Assembly: GCA_013397455.1 (NCBI GenBank)
Contig: VYZB01000293.1
Span: forward strand, 819,108 to 883,107
Origin: Crotophaga sulcirostris
Lineage: Eukaryota; Chordata; Aves; Cuculiformes; Crotophagidae
DNA length: 64,000 bases
Direction: 5' to 3'
In this document: piece by piece, positions 40,095 to 52,155 of the stretch
Layout: each line of letters begins with the position of its first letter
Numbering within the stretch: position 1 is the stretch's first letter
The notes under the pieces: model-generated
The model's input: only the letters and a program-made list of their open reading frames with translations
Told to the model about the DNA's origin: nothing
The model's database searches: none
Program-made: the position numbers and the translations under genes

Positions 40095-40510
40095 AGCAGG
40101 ACACCCCTAAGTGTCCGTGACCATGGATAAGCCCCTGCCAGGGCAGGTACATCTCAAAGCACCTGTAGCCATGGTTATGTCTGTGCTGCAGCAGGTATAA
40201 CTTCTGAAGGGATTGTGGCCCAAGGAGAAGTCCACACTGGAGAAGGTACACCTCAAGGCATCTGTGGCTGTAAATAAACCATACTACAGCAGGTACACCC
40301 TGAAACATCAGTGGCTGTACATGAGGTAATGTTGGAGCACCTCAAAGCCCACAAAGAGCAGGTAAAGCCCTGGAGGGACTGCAGCCATGAGTACAGCTAT
40401 ATTTGAGCAGGTATACCCCTGGAGAGACTGTGGCTCATAGATAAGGCTCCAGTGGAGCAGGTACACCCCTAAGGAATTGGAGCCTGTGGGTAAGCCCAAG
40501 GCAGAGCAGA
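40095..40510 (+). repeat. Tandem array of ~50-bp units inside the LTR element
   Basis: The anchor gcaggta (or gaaggta) recurs at 40143, 40191, 40242, 40289, 40358, 40407 and 40457, mostly 47-51 bp apart with one 69-bp step. Units share a plan: gcaggtacaccc, then a variable 'ggagggactg-tggc' part, then a variable spacer. Copies are 60-80% alike by eye. The array sits where gag would start. Confidence 0.8.
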
Positions 40511-40983
40511 GGCAAGAGGAGGAGCTCATTGCAATGTTAAACCCTATAACCTAGCCCAAAGGGACCAGCGATGGGCATTGTAATGGACATACCTTTAAAT
40601 TATTGTAAACCGTGATTTGAGTGGCATCTTATGGGAATTACTACAGCAGGAACCACCCGAACTAATGGAGGACAAGCCTTACAAGAAGCAGTGCAAATAC
40701 AGCATTGACACAGCCTGAGCTGGCTTTGGTGCCCAGTATCTCCACACAACATGCCACCTCTCCTGTCCTAGTGACCACCTTAACAGATGGAGACCAAAGT
40801 CATGGATTAAAATGAATTCAGTGGACATTTTACAGACATTTCATAGGGGTGGCCCATAGACTAATGGAATAATATCTGTTTATTATACAAAGGGATGAGG
40901 AGGGTGGTGGTGAGTAATGAGAATGTACTGGAAAGTATGAGACTTGAGCATGACGTAAATGGTATGGAATAAGAGGTGGGGCA

Positions 40984-41550
40984 TGTGGGGGTGGGGTTTG
41001 GCTGCGATAGTAGCTACTATTAGGCTATGTTCTGAATTTGTGCTGGAAACAGTGTTGATAACAGGGATATTTTAGTCACTGCTGAGTAGTGCTTACACAG
41101 CATTGAGGCCTTTTTCACTTCTCACATCATCCCACCAGTGAGTAGGCTGGGCGTGCACAAGAAGCTGGGAGGGGACACAGCTGGGACAGCTGACTCCAAG
41201 TGACCAAAGGGATAATGCTATGTGGTGTGCAGCATGCTCAGCATATAAAGCTAGTGGAAAAAAGGAAGGAGAGACTTTTAGACTTGTGTTGTTTTGTCTT
41301 CCCAAGTAACCAGTAAGTGTGATAGAGCTCTGCCTACATGGAGATGGCTGAACACCTGCCTGCCGATTGGACAGAAGTAAACTAATTCCCTATTTTGCTT
41401 GCATGCACAGCTTTTGCTTTATTTAATAAATTATGTTTATCTCAGCCCACGAGTTTCCTCACTTTTACTCTTCTGATTCTCTCCCCCATCACACCAGGTG
41501 AAAGTGAGTGAGTGTGGTGCTTAGTTGTCATCTGGGGGCAAGCCATGACA
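40984..41550 (+). repeat. 3' LTR of the ERVL-type element
   Basis: About 567 bp, starting tgtgggggtgggg and ending agccatgaca. It contains TATAAA (41244-41249), the polyadenylation signal AATAAA (41425-41430) and the conserved end block cccacgagtttcctcac. It differs from the 5' LTR by many substitutions and indels. Confidence 0.8.
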
Positions 41551-42069
41551 GTCAGCAAGTTCCAACATATATTATATGAAATGTCCTGTAATAGAGTTTG
41601 TTCTTCTTACACTCCTGATGTACAAAGAGTGAACACAGATGACAGGTTAAAATTTTCTTGATAAAGCAAACTAGAGCAAAATACATCATAGGCCCTTAGT
41701 GAGGAAAAAGGGGGGAAACCAGAAGAGTCCTATTGCAAATAAAATGCTTTGGTTTAGATTTAAAAACATCTTGATTTTAGTATAGCAAGAGTTTGACAAG
41801 TATTTGGAGATAAAGTTTTTTAAAATGAAAAAAACCCTGCACTTTAAGAATTTAAGTGAAAGTCTTTAGGAAATCTTAATGAGAAAACAGTATTTAGTGT
41901 CATGCTTGCAATTACAAAGAATTGTCAGCCGAGTCCTCAGGTAGGGACAGATGAAAAGGAGAATGCTGGCAAAGTAGTTACCGGCCACAGAGAAGCATCA
42001 CAGACCATCAGCACTGCCTATCCCCACCAAGTGCACAACAAATGCTATTCTACTATCATTCTATAAACT
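41551..42069. other. Intergenic spacer between the LTR element and the orphan CpG island
   Basis: AT-rich, with no gene or repeat recognised. A weak donor-like site (GCCG|GTAACT on the minus strand near 41982) lies close to the CpG island and is mentioned only for its possible use with a transcript from there. Confidence 0.5.
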
Positions 42070-42545
42070 TCAATTGCGTTTCGCTCCGTGCATTACGGCC
42101 TCAGCATCGCTTGTGTCCCAGCTCCCGGCCGCTGCGCAACGCCTCCCGTGCTCTTCATCTTCCCGGTGACCACCAGCAAAGCGCCGGCACACCCGCAGAA
42201 GCGCTCCTGCTCGGGCCGCTCTCCGCTAGCCGCGCCTGCTCGGCTGCGCAAGGGGGCCCGCTCCCCCGGGCTACCAGCACCAGCGCGGCGCATCCCGCGG
42301 GCAGCGGCGGGCGCTCCCTGCAGCCCCGCGGGAAGCACGGCCCGAGCGCCCGCAGCCCGCAGCTGCCCCGCCCGCGCTCCCACGGCTCCGCGGGAGCCCC
42401 AGCGCTCAGAGCGACCCGTGCCCGCCCCGCCCCGCGAGCGCTGCACGACTGCCTCTGCCCTTAAAGGGAAAGGCACTGCGCGCCGCCTGCCCGCGGGGCC
42501 GCCCGTCCGAGCGCTCACTTCGGAGCGCTGCATCCAGAATGCCAC
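42070..42545. promoter_or_regulatory. Orphan CpG island between MIR17HG and GPC5
   Basis: About 475 bp of dense G+C and CpG with sharp edges. GC boxes include cccgccccgcccc near 42422, and the sequence cccttaaaggg lies at about 42458. No recognised gene starts here. The overlapping long frames (42088-42621 plus, 42545-42093 minus) run through the island in several phases and have no known domain. It lies 4.1 kb upstream of GPC5 exon 1, so it could be an alternative GPC5 promoter, the start of a noncoding transcript in either direction, or an unmethylated enhancer-like island. Confidence 0.7.
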
Positions 42546-44925
42546 TGCGGCTATGTCTCCACACAGGTTTTATTTATTTAATAATTTATATTTCAAGCAT
42601 AGCTCAGCAGTCAGCCATTGACTTTGAAAAGTACTGCTAGGGACGCTGTTTCCATGGAGACTTCCTCAGAGACTCTCCTGGGAACATTCTTAATCTCTTG
42701 TTGTCTTTTCATTAATATCACCTGTCTTCTTTAGAGGACGGTTAACTCAGGCCCGTACAATTAAGACTATCGGAAAGAACATCTAAGAGGGAATGTCCCA
42801 CAGAGGAGACTGCAGCAAAGAAAAGCAGCAACTTCTAGAAAATACTAGTGTGTAACACAGAGGAAGAATCTGTCGTGTAATTGGAAGAAGTACAGTTCCA
42901 CAACCTAACAGGAAAGAAATCTACACTCAGTAGCAGCTTAGCATCATCAGTATTTTTTTTAAAAAGCCAGACTTCTGCAGATAATTAAATATTCTTCTTT
43001 GAAGCATCCACAACAGGTGAACACAATTTTGGTCATCTCTAACCACAGAACACACAGGGGGGAAGGGAAGTGGCACACACAGATCTCTTCTTTTCCCTAC
43101 GTGCCACAAAAGGAAACATTGTTCGTATTTTATAAACTCAATTTCAATTGCCACCATGCCAAGAAATGTGAATTAATTTCCTTTAGTCCATTTCTGATGT
43201 TCACAATATCTTTCCGTCATGAGAACACCACCACCCCAGGAGACCCTGTAATCAGAAACCATTAGCTCAACAGGAGGATCAGGCACCATCTGAATGAGTA
43301 ACTTCACAACTAAGTCAGTGTGGCCACGTGTAGACTCCTACTGTAAATGGTACCACTCACAACTACTGTTACTATTCGTCATGCCCCTGCAACTTGACAA
43401 GCATTTACTCTAACTCTGTAGTTGATACTCAGCTTCAGGTTTTGTTAGTGAGTAAAACACATTAAAAATTATTCCTAAGAGTTATAAACCACAACTTACA
43501 TTCTGTTTAGGTGCATTTTATTCTTCAGTTTCTGTAACTGGACCAAGAAAGTGTTTATATAGTGTACCAGGTTTTAGATTCCTGTCTTTTTTTCCCCCAA
43601 GCAGGTGGGGGAACACAGAGATCCAAAACCATGCAGCCCCTCCAAAAAAAAAAGTCTTTGAGTCACAAAATTCTGAAAAACTGGAAATTTCAGAAATGTC
43701 TCAGTTTTGCCTTGCAATTATACGTGTAAATCTTGCCTATACAAGCTCCACAGCATGTAACATGCTGGAGTCACTTTCACTCTAAGAAAAATAGTAAAAA
43801 AAAAAAGTGAAAAAACCCTGCCTCTCAGGATATTCCACTAAGACAGCAAAACCCAAGTTATACCATCCTTCATAACTTTATACCCTACCTTACAGTAGCA
43901 TCCCACTTCTACTTACAACTGCTATTCAAAGATAAAAGCTATCTTCTTTCTTCCTTTGAGCCCCTGCAGCCCTTAACATACAACTACCCTGAACAGTAAA
44001 GTTTGAAGACACTGTGTTTGCCCATAGTGTTATTTCAGTCCTCACAGAAAAAAAATCACCTAGAGAGGTAAAACTCTTGTTGGTATTTTTCCCCTTCAGC
44101 TCTAATTTTTCCAAGTGTAGTTATTGTCCTTAGAACAGAAATGAAAATGATCCTACCACAGCTCTCAAATTTATTTCTGCACTGAGTTTTGTCCTTAGGG
44201 ATCAACTATTCTTTTTTTTCCCCTAACTTTTCTCCATTAAGTCCTAGTTCCCAATTCATGCAATGTAATTCAGGCGGCTGTAGGTGCATGGTTCACTGGC
44301 ACTAAATCTGCAATTTAGTAATTTAGAAATTGGCCCAAACCTAGGCACTCCTGAAAGTTATCAAGGGCTTAAGTTCCCATCAGTGATGACTCCCAGGCAC
44401 TTATTTTTAGCTTATTAGCAGCTACATGCTGCCACTGTTGAGCAGGTGATCTACCTTTAGATGGGCCATTAGTGCCCATCTGAATTGACAAATTAAGTGA
44501 AAGAACACCTACCAAATCTTGAGTTCAAACTAAAAGGCAGTAATTTGATCACAACTTAGGTAAAGGAGTACCAAAGAAAATGAATGCAGACACTCATTTT
44601 CTTTAATACCATTCGCACATTCAAGATGCATGACACTGGCAGTCTCTGCTTGACACAGATATAAACTTTCCACACCTCTCCCAGGTAAAAGTGTGAGATA
44701 TTCACACATTTTTTAAGTGATAGGGCTACACAAAAAATTCTCTGAGGTTATCTCAATATGTACTGTAATGGTTGTAGCAACTGGTCCGGAGGAGAGCAGA
44801 ACCTCATCTACCACACTGGGGTACTGGAAGGCAGGAGTATTGAGCTCCTATCTCTTTCTACAGATGATCAAGTATTTAATCTTAAAGTGCTAGTAGTGAT
44901 CTCTTTCAGCATTATAAATTGTAGA

Positions 44926-45190
44926 ATCACAGAATCATTTTGGTTGGAAAAGACCTTTAAGATCATCGAGCCCAACCATAAACTGAATACTGCCAAGTCC
45001 ACCACTAAACCATGTCCCTAAGAACCATGTCTACACATCTTTTTAAATACCTTCAGGGACAGTGACTCAACTGCTTCCCGGGGCAGCCTGTTCCAGTGTT
45101 TGATAACCCTTTCACTGAAGTAGTATTTCTTAATACCCAGTCTAAAATAATACCTCTTAATACCCCGATGCAACTTGAAGCAATTTTCAT
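44926..45190 (-). repeat. CR1 3' end fragment
   Basis: Antisense CR1 3' end: agaatcacagaatcattttg, then ggttggaaaagacctttaag. It encodes on the minus strand the CR1 ORF2 C-terminal block [15 protein letters not shown] (within 45293-45018). The reading frame is ruined further upstream. Confidence 0.9.
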
Positions 45191-48100
45191 TTAAAAAGAA
45201 ATGAAAAACCACACTGTGTAATGATGTTAATACATAATAACATGTTAATGGGTATTTCTCTGGTGTTTTATTTAGGACACAGGTGGCAAACAAGGCTGAG
45301 AGGCTGAATCCAGCCCTCCACCTTGTTTTATCCAGCCCAGCACCTTGTTTCTACCCAGTGGCAGTGCCAAGCTCCTTGCCCCCATGCTCCTGCCAAAGCT
45401 GGGCACGTGTGCAGCGTGTGTGATGTGTTACACTGCAGGAGCAGGCCGATGTGGCTTGACATCCCTGATGTAGGAGATACCAGAACTGCCTCAGTTACAG
45501 AAAAACCTTCAAGTGGAAATTGGATTACTTTGAATAACAGAGCCAACTACCAAACAACAAGGTTTCATGAATTCTGCTGCTCCTGAACTACTTGAAGCTG
45601 TACTTCAAGTTAACTTCCCACTTTGTATGATACAGATAAGTGAAACTAGTGCATAGAAACAGCCTCAGGTTCTCATTAAAAAAAACCTTGCTTACAGAGA
45701 CACTTGAAGACCACCAATTTTCATACCACATCTTACTGCCACCCAATGAAACTACATTCGCTCTTACACAGGAAGAAACCCTTTTATAAACTAGAACTAA
45801 AATGCTCCCTGTTAGTGAGTTGACTAGTCCTAGCTGATATCCTTAGGCATATCCTGGATGAGGGCCTCCTAATTGCACATTTTTCCCATCTGGCCAATAG
45901 CATTAACATACATTTTGTGGAAACTATAAATTACATGAGAGTGACTTAGAAGACCACTGTAGGAACAAGAATTAAATACTGCAACATGTAAACATAATAT
46001 TTTGAGAGGCTTGGTACAATCCACTGACTGTTTCAGAGCACTGTAAACATAATACAAGCATGTAAGTTTAATCTTAGCACTTAGTACTACATTGTTTCAG
46101 TAAAATTTATGAACACCTAATACCTTGAAATAATAGAAATATTAGAAATAGCTAGGCAAAAAAATGAAAAAAGGACATATTTGGAAAGTGTTTTACAGGC
46201 TTAGAGAAAAAGCTAATGCAGTTCACCAATAAATACTGTGCCTTTAACTACACCCCAGCCTTGTCTTCAAGTGCAACTCTTATGACTTTAGCATAAAAGA
46301 TAAGTGCAAAAATCTTAATTTTAAAGGCAAAAGAAAAAAGTATGTGAGGGTTAAGTTCTGGAACCTTTTTTTTTCATTCTGCTAGAATATATTGTGTAAT
46401 GAAACATTGCTAAAATAGAATGATGCTATACAGCACTCAGAAGTGATGTACAAATTCCGATCAGCAGAGCTGTTTTCATTCTTTTGTCTCCTCTAGAAGA
46501 CAGAAGGAAAAAAAATTGTGTTAGTAAGCAACATGGTACATTGCAAAGGCTGCTCATACACACACCTCTTTTTTCACCCCTAAACAGAACTTCATCAGCG
46601 CGTAACATTCAATTCTGCAGAAATAAAATACTACACACAGACTGCACTCACATGTAGCTTTGGGTCACTACATAACTTCATTGGCCCGTGTCTTGTCAAG
46701 TTGTTCTCCACCCAAATTCAGAGAGCTAAGCTGTACCTGCAAGGCTGCATTCCCCATGATTTTGTCCCACAGCACCTTCCCACCACAAGCTACAGAAGTT
46801 TCAAGAGCAAAGCACAGTAATACAATCCAGATGAGAAACAAGGCACAAAAGAAAACAGGGACAAAAGGTACCTACAGTAGTTCAAGATGGCATAATACAA
46901 ATATTTCAATTAAAGTAGACAAATTGTAGTTTTCCAATAGTATGTTTGGGGGCAAGTGTACATTTTCTTTTTCCCTAGAACATGGAAAACTCAGGGAGGA
47001 AAGTCCCATCTCTTCAACCATTTTCTGGAGCCAAAGAGTTGGAAAGTCATCAGTGCAAATTTCTAGTCTTATTTCTACACATTTATCCAAAGCTTTCTCT
47101 AGATTTCTAGGACTAACACTTTCTACAAAGTTAGTTATCCTGTTCAAGTCTTGTTTATTAAATGTCCCTGCAATGACTGAAATGACAGATGACAGCTATT
47201 CAGCATCTGCTCTTCTGTTAAGAAGTTATCATCTTGTTTTATCAGACCCCTGTGCCCACTAACTCTTCTATTTCAAAGTGTAAACAAAAGCACTTTAAGT
47301 ACAAAAGCAGTTGTGTGAGTCAGTTTAAAGCTTGTCAACACAGTATTTGCTCATCTCTGCCTCTTTTCTAGCAATGGATTCTTTGACTATTACTCCTCTC
47401 CTTTTTTTGGTTAGGGGAGTTGTCATCTGTCTTGCCTGTATAATTCTGCAATATAGATAAGGAATGCTGACAGCTATGCCAGTTTTAAGAATATTGCTAC
47501 TGATTCTGAACTGGCACTTTGCAAAGGAGCCCCTTATATTTCATCTTAAGATAGACAGGAATATTGCAGTTTACACTTACTTAAGAACCAAGAAGAGTAT
47601 TTACATGGTGGTTTAAAATGCAAGTTGGAAGTGTTTGGCTATTTACTCAGTTCCTGATTCTGTTTTCCTTCTTAAATTTCTGACTAGTTCAATACAACTA
47701 GAACTGAATTAACGTTTTGGCATTATGTATAGTGACAGCTGCAAAGCGTTGGAGCCACCAACTGTTCAAACATGGCAACAGCTACCTAATTTCTATTCCA
47801 GAGTAGTTTATACAAAACACAATGTGCAAAGTAAGTTCTGTCACCAATGAGTTTCCTTTGTTACTTAAGACACAATATTATCTTATTTATCCTACTAAAA
47901 CTCTGGAGCTTCATATTTAATAAAAAAATGGATATTTATCTTAAACGATTCTATTATTACATCTAGAGACATGATACAAACTCAATATGCTAGAAAATCT
48001 TCCACTCAAAGAGTTAGAGGTATACAGCAGAAGCAATTCTTTGGGCTGACATTCATAAAAAGTTTATACTAGACTTTTATGAAGAATTTTACACTTTTAT

Positions 48101-48404
48101 CACTGCAACTATAATGTTCAGATACTTAATGGAAATTAATTAATTGGCAACACTCACTTCAGAGCATACCAGTAGAAAACCCTACATGCTCTGTTCAAAG
48201 GATACCTCAACACAATAGCCAATTATTTTTCTTTAAAACTAAAGTTTATCTTGAACTTTTATCTTCAAATGCAGATATATTTTCGTTCCCCCCGTTTCAT
48301 TTCCTCCATGTCTACTTTTAACCATACATTTCTGTCATTGAGCTGTACCAACTCAACTGAGGCAGCTGACTGCCTCAGCTGCTCCGAGGTTTGTCATTCT
48401 GTGT

Positions 48405-49315
48405 AGCTGAACCATTATCAAGTTTGTTGGTGATATCAAACTGCGAGGTGCTGCTGACTCTCTAGGGACAAGGGGCCTTGCAGAGGGATCTAGAGAGACT
48501 GAAGCATTGGGCAATCATCAATAGCATGAAATTTAACAAGTCCAAATCCTGGACTCTGTACCTAGGATGAAGTCACACGGGGAACAAGTTAAAAATGGAA
48601 CACGAGTGGCTGGAGAGCAGCCCTGCAGAATGGGATCTGGGAGTGCTGGTCAACAGCAGGCTCAATGAGTCAGCAGTGTGCCCTGACAGCCAAGAAGGTA
48701 AACTGCATCCTGGGGTACATCAAACACAGTGTAACCAACTGGTCAAAAGAGGGGATTATCCCACTGTACGGAGCACTGGTGCAACCTGACCTTGAGTACT
48801 GTGTGCACTTCTGGGCCCCACAATTTAGGAGGGATGTTAAGGTCCTTGAATGCATTCAGAGGAAGGCAACAAAGCTGGTGAAAGGGCTGGAAGCAACGTC
48901 CTAAAAGTAGTGGCTAAGAACTTCGGACTTGTCTAGTTTGGAGAAAAGGAGGCTGAGGGGCAACTTCATTGCTCCCTACAGCTTCCACAGGAGGGGAAGT
49001 GGAGAGGCAGGCGCTGATCTCTTCTCCCTGATATCCAGTGACAAGACACGTGGAAATGTTTCAAAACGGGTCAGCAGAGTTTCAGACTGAACATGAGAAA
49101 GCATTTCTTCACAGAGAAGGTATTCAAACACTGGAACAGGCTTCCTAGAGAGGTGGTCAATTTCCCAAGCCTTTCAGCGTTTAAGAGGCACTTGGACAAT
49201 GCCTTTAACATGCTTTAACTTTTTGGTCAACCCTGATGCAGTCAGGCAGTTGGACTAGATGCTCATTGTGGGTCCCTTCCAACTGAAATAATCTAGTCTA
49301 TTCTCTTTTGTTTTC
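48405..49315 (+). repeat. CR1 ORF2 3' half, sense orientation
   Basis: About 900 bp of CR1 in sense. Fragments of the ORF2 C-terminal part are visible in shifting frames: a diverged FADD region at 48420, WDLGVLVNSRLNESA near 48630-48670, and at 48665-48904 a frame with GYIKHSVTNWSKEGIIPLYG followed by LEYCVHFWAPQFRRDVK and IQRKATKLVKG. The 3' end ends near ttccaactgaaataatctag. Indels and stops make it inactive. Confidence 0.92.
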
Positions 49316-51833
49316 GCCTGAATTAAACAGCACAGGCGAAGGAACCATGTGCGCTTTTAAGTTTATTGATATTTTTAACCACTGTTACAACAGTATCTAG
49401 TGCCGATTTGTTTGCAAAGCATCTTGGAACAAACTGAGTTTATATTACAGCACTGCAGTCTTGAAGTAACAGACATGACAACAAATGAACTACAGAAGCA
49501 AGCTACTAGGTAAGTCAACCATACAGCTCAACTACGAGAAGCCCCAAACTTCTTTCAAACCAGATCAGTTTTACTTTGTGTTAACACATTACACTTAGTC
49601 CTATGAAGTAACAGCTCTAGCTAGTAGGAAAATTATTATAAACTCCACAGCAAGAATAAATAGCTTATTAGATCAGCTATGGGAAATTTCATGACACAAA
49701 CCTTTCTTCACCTATTTAAGCCACCCTAGCTCTGTTACTATTGTAGGACTACCTAATTCCTTAATGGAGAAACAAGACCCTCCCATATAAAAAGGGCTGT
49801 GGAAGGCCATACCACAGCTCTGTTCACTCAGTATCCCAGTTGTAATAGCAGATCCCTCGACAAGAATATAACATTTCCCTTCCATGTCCTTCCAGCCATC
49901 TGTGACTTCAGAACTACTTGAATTACTAGTCACATTTCCTTTAAACATCCCTTAACAGATTCCCCCCCACCCCCCCAATTTTGTCCAACTGCACCCCCCA
50001 CCAACTCTCAACATACTTGAGCATCTTTCCACGTTTGCAATCTAGCTAAGGCAAAAAAAGCTCACCCTATCAATTAGTTCTCCATCTACTGATAATTTGT
50101 AGCAGATAATATGAAGGAAGTCATTTTACTAGCCACCTTGTTCTTCGCCTTACATTGTGTGGACATAAATATATGCTAGCTTTTGTATATTTGTAGCATT
50201 CCCATATGCATCTATTTATGCACACAAATATATGCAGCTACAGAGACATATATACATATTATAAAAGAGGAAAAGTGTAGACTAGGGAAACAAGAAGCAG
50301 CTGTGAAGATAGAACATTTCCTGAAGTTTGAAGAAGCATGAAAGCTCCTGGTTTGTTTATGAACACATTTCTCAGCTCCCTCAAGGACAACGATGTAACA
50401 TCATTCATGAGCATAGTTAGTTTTTGACCTTGTATGCTGAGGGAAAGGCTAGCCCTGAAAAATGCCAGGGGAAACCAGAGAAATCTGAAAATCAGAAATT
50501 GCAAACATCTGTAGGGTTATTAAATGCCCCCCTCCCCTCAAACTTTCTCCGGAATTCACAGTAGTTATTAAAATTCTGATTAACATACAGCAAATTTAAA
50601 CTAACATTTTAATATTACTAAACAATGCTACAAAGAACAGAAATCTACCTGCTTAAAGTAGTGGACAATCTGTGATTGGAATGTGACAACAAGGAAGCTG
50701 TAAAGTAACAGTTATTTAGCAAAAGATATATCAAAAGGATTTAGCAGCTTAAAAGTAACTGAGTTTGATTAAATAAAAGTTAGGTCTACTGCAACAAATG
50801 CAACTTGCATCTTTTTACATTCAGCTTCACGAATTAGACTGTGGTTTTGAAGTGTATATCAAAAAGGCATCTGTTTTGTCAAAGTCTGACTGGTTTTATA
50901 TTCAGTTCGTTTCTCGTATGGCTAGACGTATTAGCTAGGAAGACTGGAAGTTCCAAAGCTACTCAGGTTGGAGGCAACATGGTAGAAAGGCACCAGGTTG
51001 TGATTTTATCTGCTTATTAGGCTGTTGAAATGAAGGAATCCGAACATCAGTTCTAGGCCTGAAGACCTAATGTATATTTTCCTAGGTTGTTCAGCAAAAT
51101 AAGAAATGGAACACCCCCCTGCTTAACATGTTCCCTCCACGTTTCTCCCCCTCTTTTAATTACTGCTCTGTAACTCACTTTCATTAAGGCAGTGCTTTAA
51201 CATTCCCTTACACTTGCACACAAACAAACTACTGGTCCTAAGACTGCCTCCACCTTTTGCCCAAATAGTATGCTTAGTATTCTGGTATTTTAGACAGAAA
51301 GTCTGCTTGTACACTAGCATCACAGTGGACTACATAACTTTATGTTTCAAAGTCAAGGAATACTGGTAAAAATAATGCACTTTCAGACTTGTTGGCAAAT
51401 CTAAGAAAAGGAGTCCAAGAACTCTTAGGATAAGGGAAACATAACCCTGATACTAGAACAGACCAACCAGGTCAATCAGGATTATCAACGTCAACATCCT
51501 TATCATTCATAAGACACTCAGAATAAGGTACACACAAACTTTCCAACTACCAAATGGGAGCACAGCTGAGACCACGGAAATTCTGATTCTATTGGGGTCA
51601 TATAAAGCCAATAGATGAGGATGTTCCCAGTGAGTAAGAGAGACAGAACTCCCATTAGTGAACAGAATAGCGAAGCAGCTAGTTGTGGCTCTGACATGGT
51701 GTTCAAATTGTATGGGAGATTCAACTACCGATTAATGCAGGTTACAGCTTCCACGTGAAACACCACGTATGCCCAGCATTGCCAGTCAAACACAAGGTGG
51801 TGTTGCTGCCCTATGGAAGTGGCACTCTGGTAC

Positions 51834-52155
51834 CTTGAGCACACTGCACACCTCATCAAGTCCTGGCATACTGAAGTGCTGCCTGTATTTCTCTGAATAC
51901 CAGTGAACTTGAACATCAGGCCAAAACGGATATCCAAAACCAAGAAATTCAGGGCAACCTAGGAGAGCAGGAGACTGAAACATCACACTTCCAAGCATGG
52001 GGCTGGCCTTGTGACAAAAGCAAGGACCACTTAATCCCAAGGAATGCTTCTGCCACAGCAGCACCTTGTCCCAGTCCAGAATCGCGGTCTGGGAGTACCA
52101 TCTGGTGGAAGCCGTAACAGAAGCTGTAATGGTGATTGATCTGGAGTCATCTGCA
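51834..52155 (-). other. Exon-like open segment of unknown identity
   Basis: On the minus strand a pyrimidine-rich acceptor (ttttcctttgtgtgcag, AG at 52157-52156) is followed by 322 bp free of stops in one frame, then a donor-like CAAG|GTACC. The frame is part of a longer ATG frame (52259-51786, 157 codons), the longest non-CpG-island, non-CR1 frame in the window. Its product, rich in Ser, Trp, Cys and His, matches nothing I know. It lies between MIR17HG and GPC5 on their strand. It could be an exon of a noncoding or 5'-extended transcript, a pseudogene piece, or chance. Confidence 0.25.

Larger units (their letters stand above)
38924..41550 (+). mobile_element. Avian ERVL-type LTR retroelement, internally deleted
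   Basis: Two related LTRs, both starting TG and ending CA, flank about 1.26 kb of internal sequence. A lysine-tRNA-type primer-binding site follows the 5' LTR, and a purine-rich stretch (aataagaggtggggca) precedes the 3' LTR. LTR phrases such as cagctgggatag, gacagctgac and cccacgagtttcctcac match a widespread avian ERVL-like family. No gag, pol or env frame survives. The internal part is short and mostly a tandem array, so this was a non-autonomous or deleted copy, mobilised in trans if at all. Strong CpG decay and unequal LTRs show great age. I found no matching 5-bp target duplication (ctatc before, gtcag after). Confidence 0.82.

Noticed and set aside
39862..40529. Minus-strand frames across the LTR element as antisense genes
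   Set aside because: They run antisense through the tandem array, and its ~50-bp period keeps stops away. There is no viral or host domain.
42088..42621. 177-codon plus and 150-codon minus frames over the orphan CpG island
   Set aside because: Same effect of stop-poor GC-rich sequence. No domain, no strong splice donor, and no sign of which frame would be used.
45290..45470. Moderately GC-rich stretch after the CR1 fragment as a separate mobile element
   Set aside because: I could not match it to any family or find terminal repeats.
49950..49980. C-rich tract as a possible regulatory or telomere-like repeat
   Set aside because: A simple interrupted poly-C, without a telomeric unit or other context.
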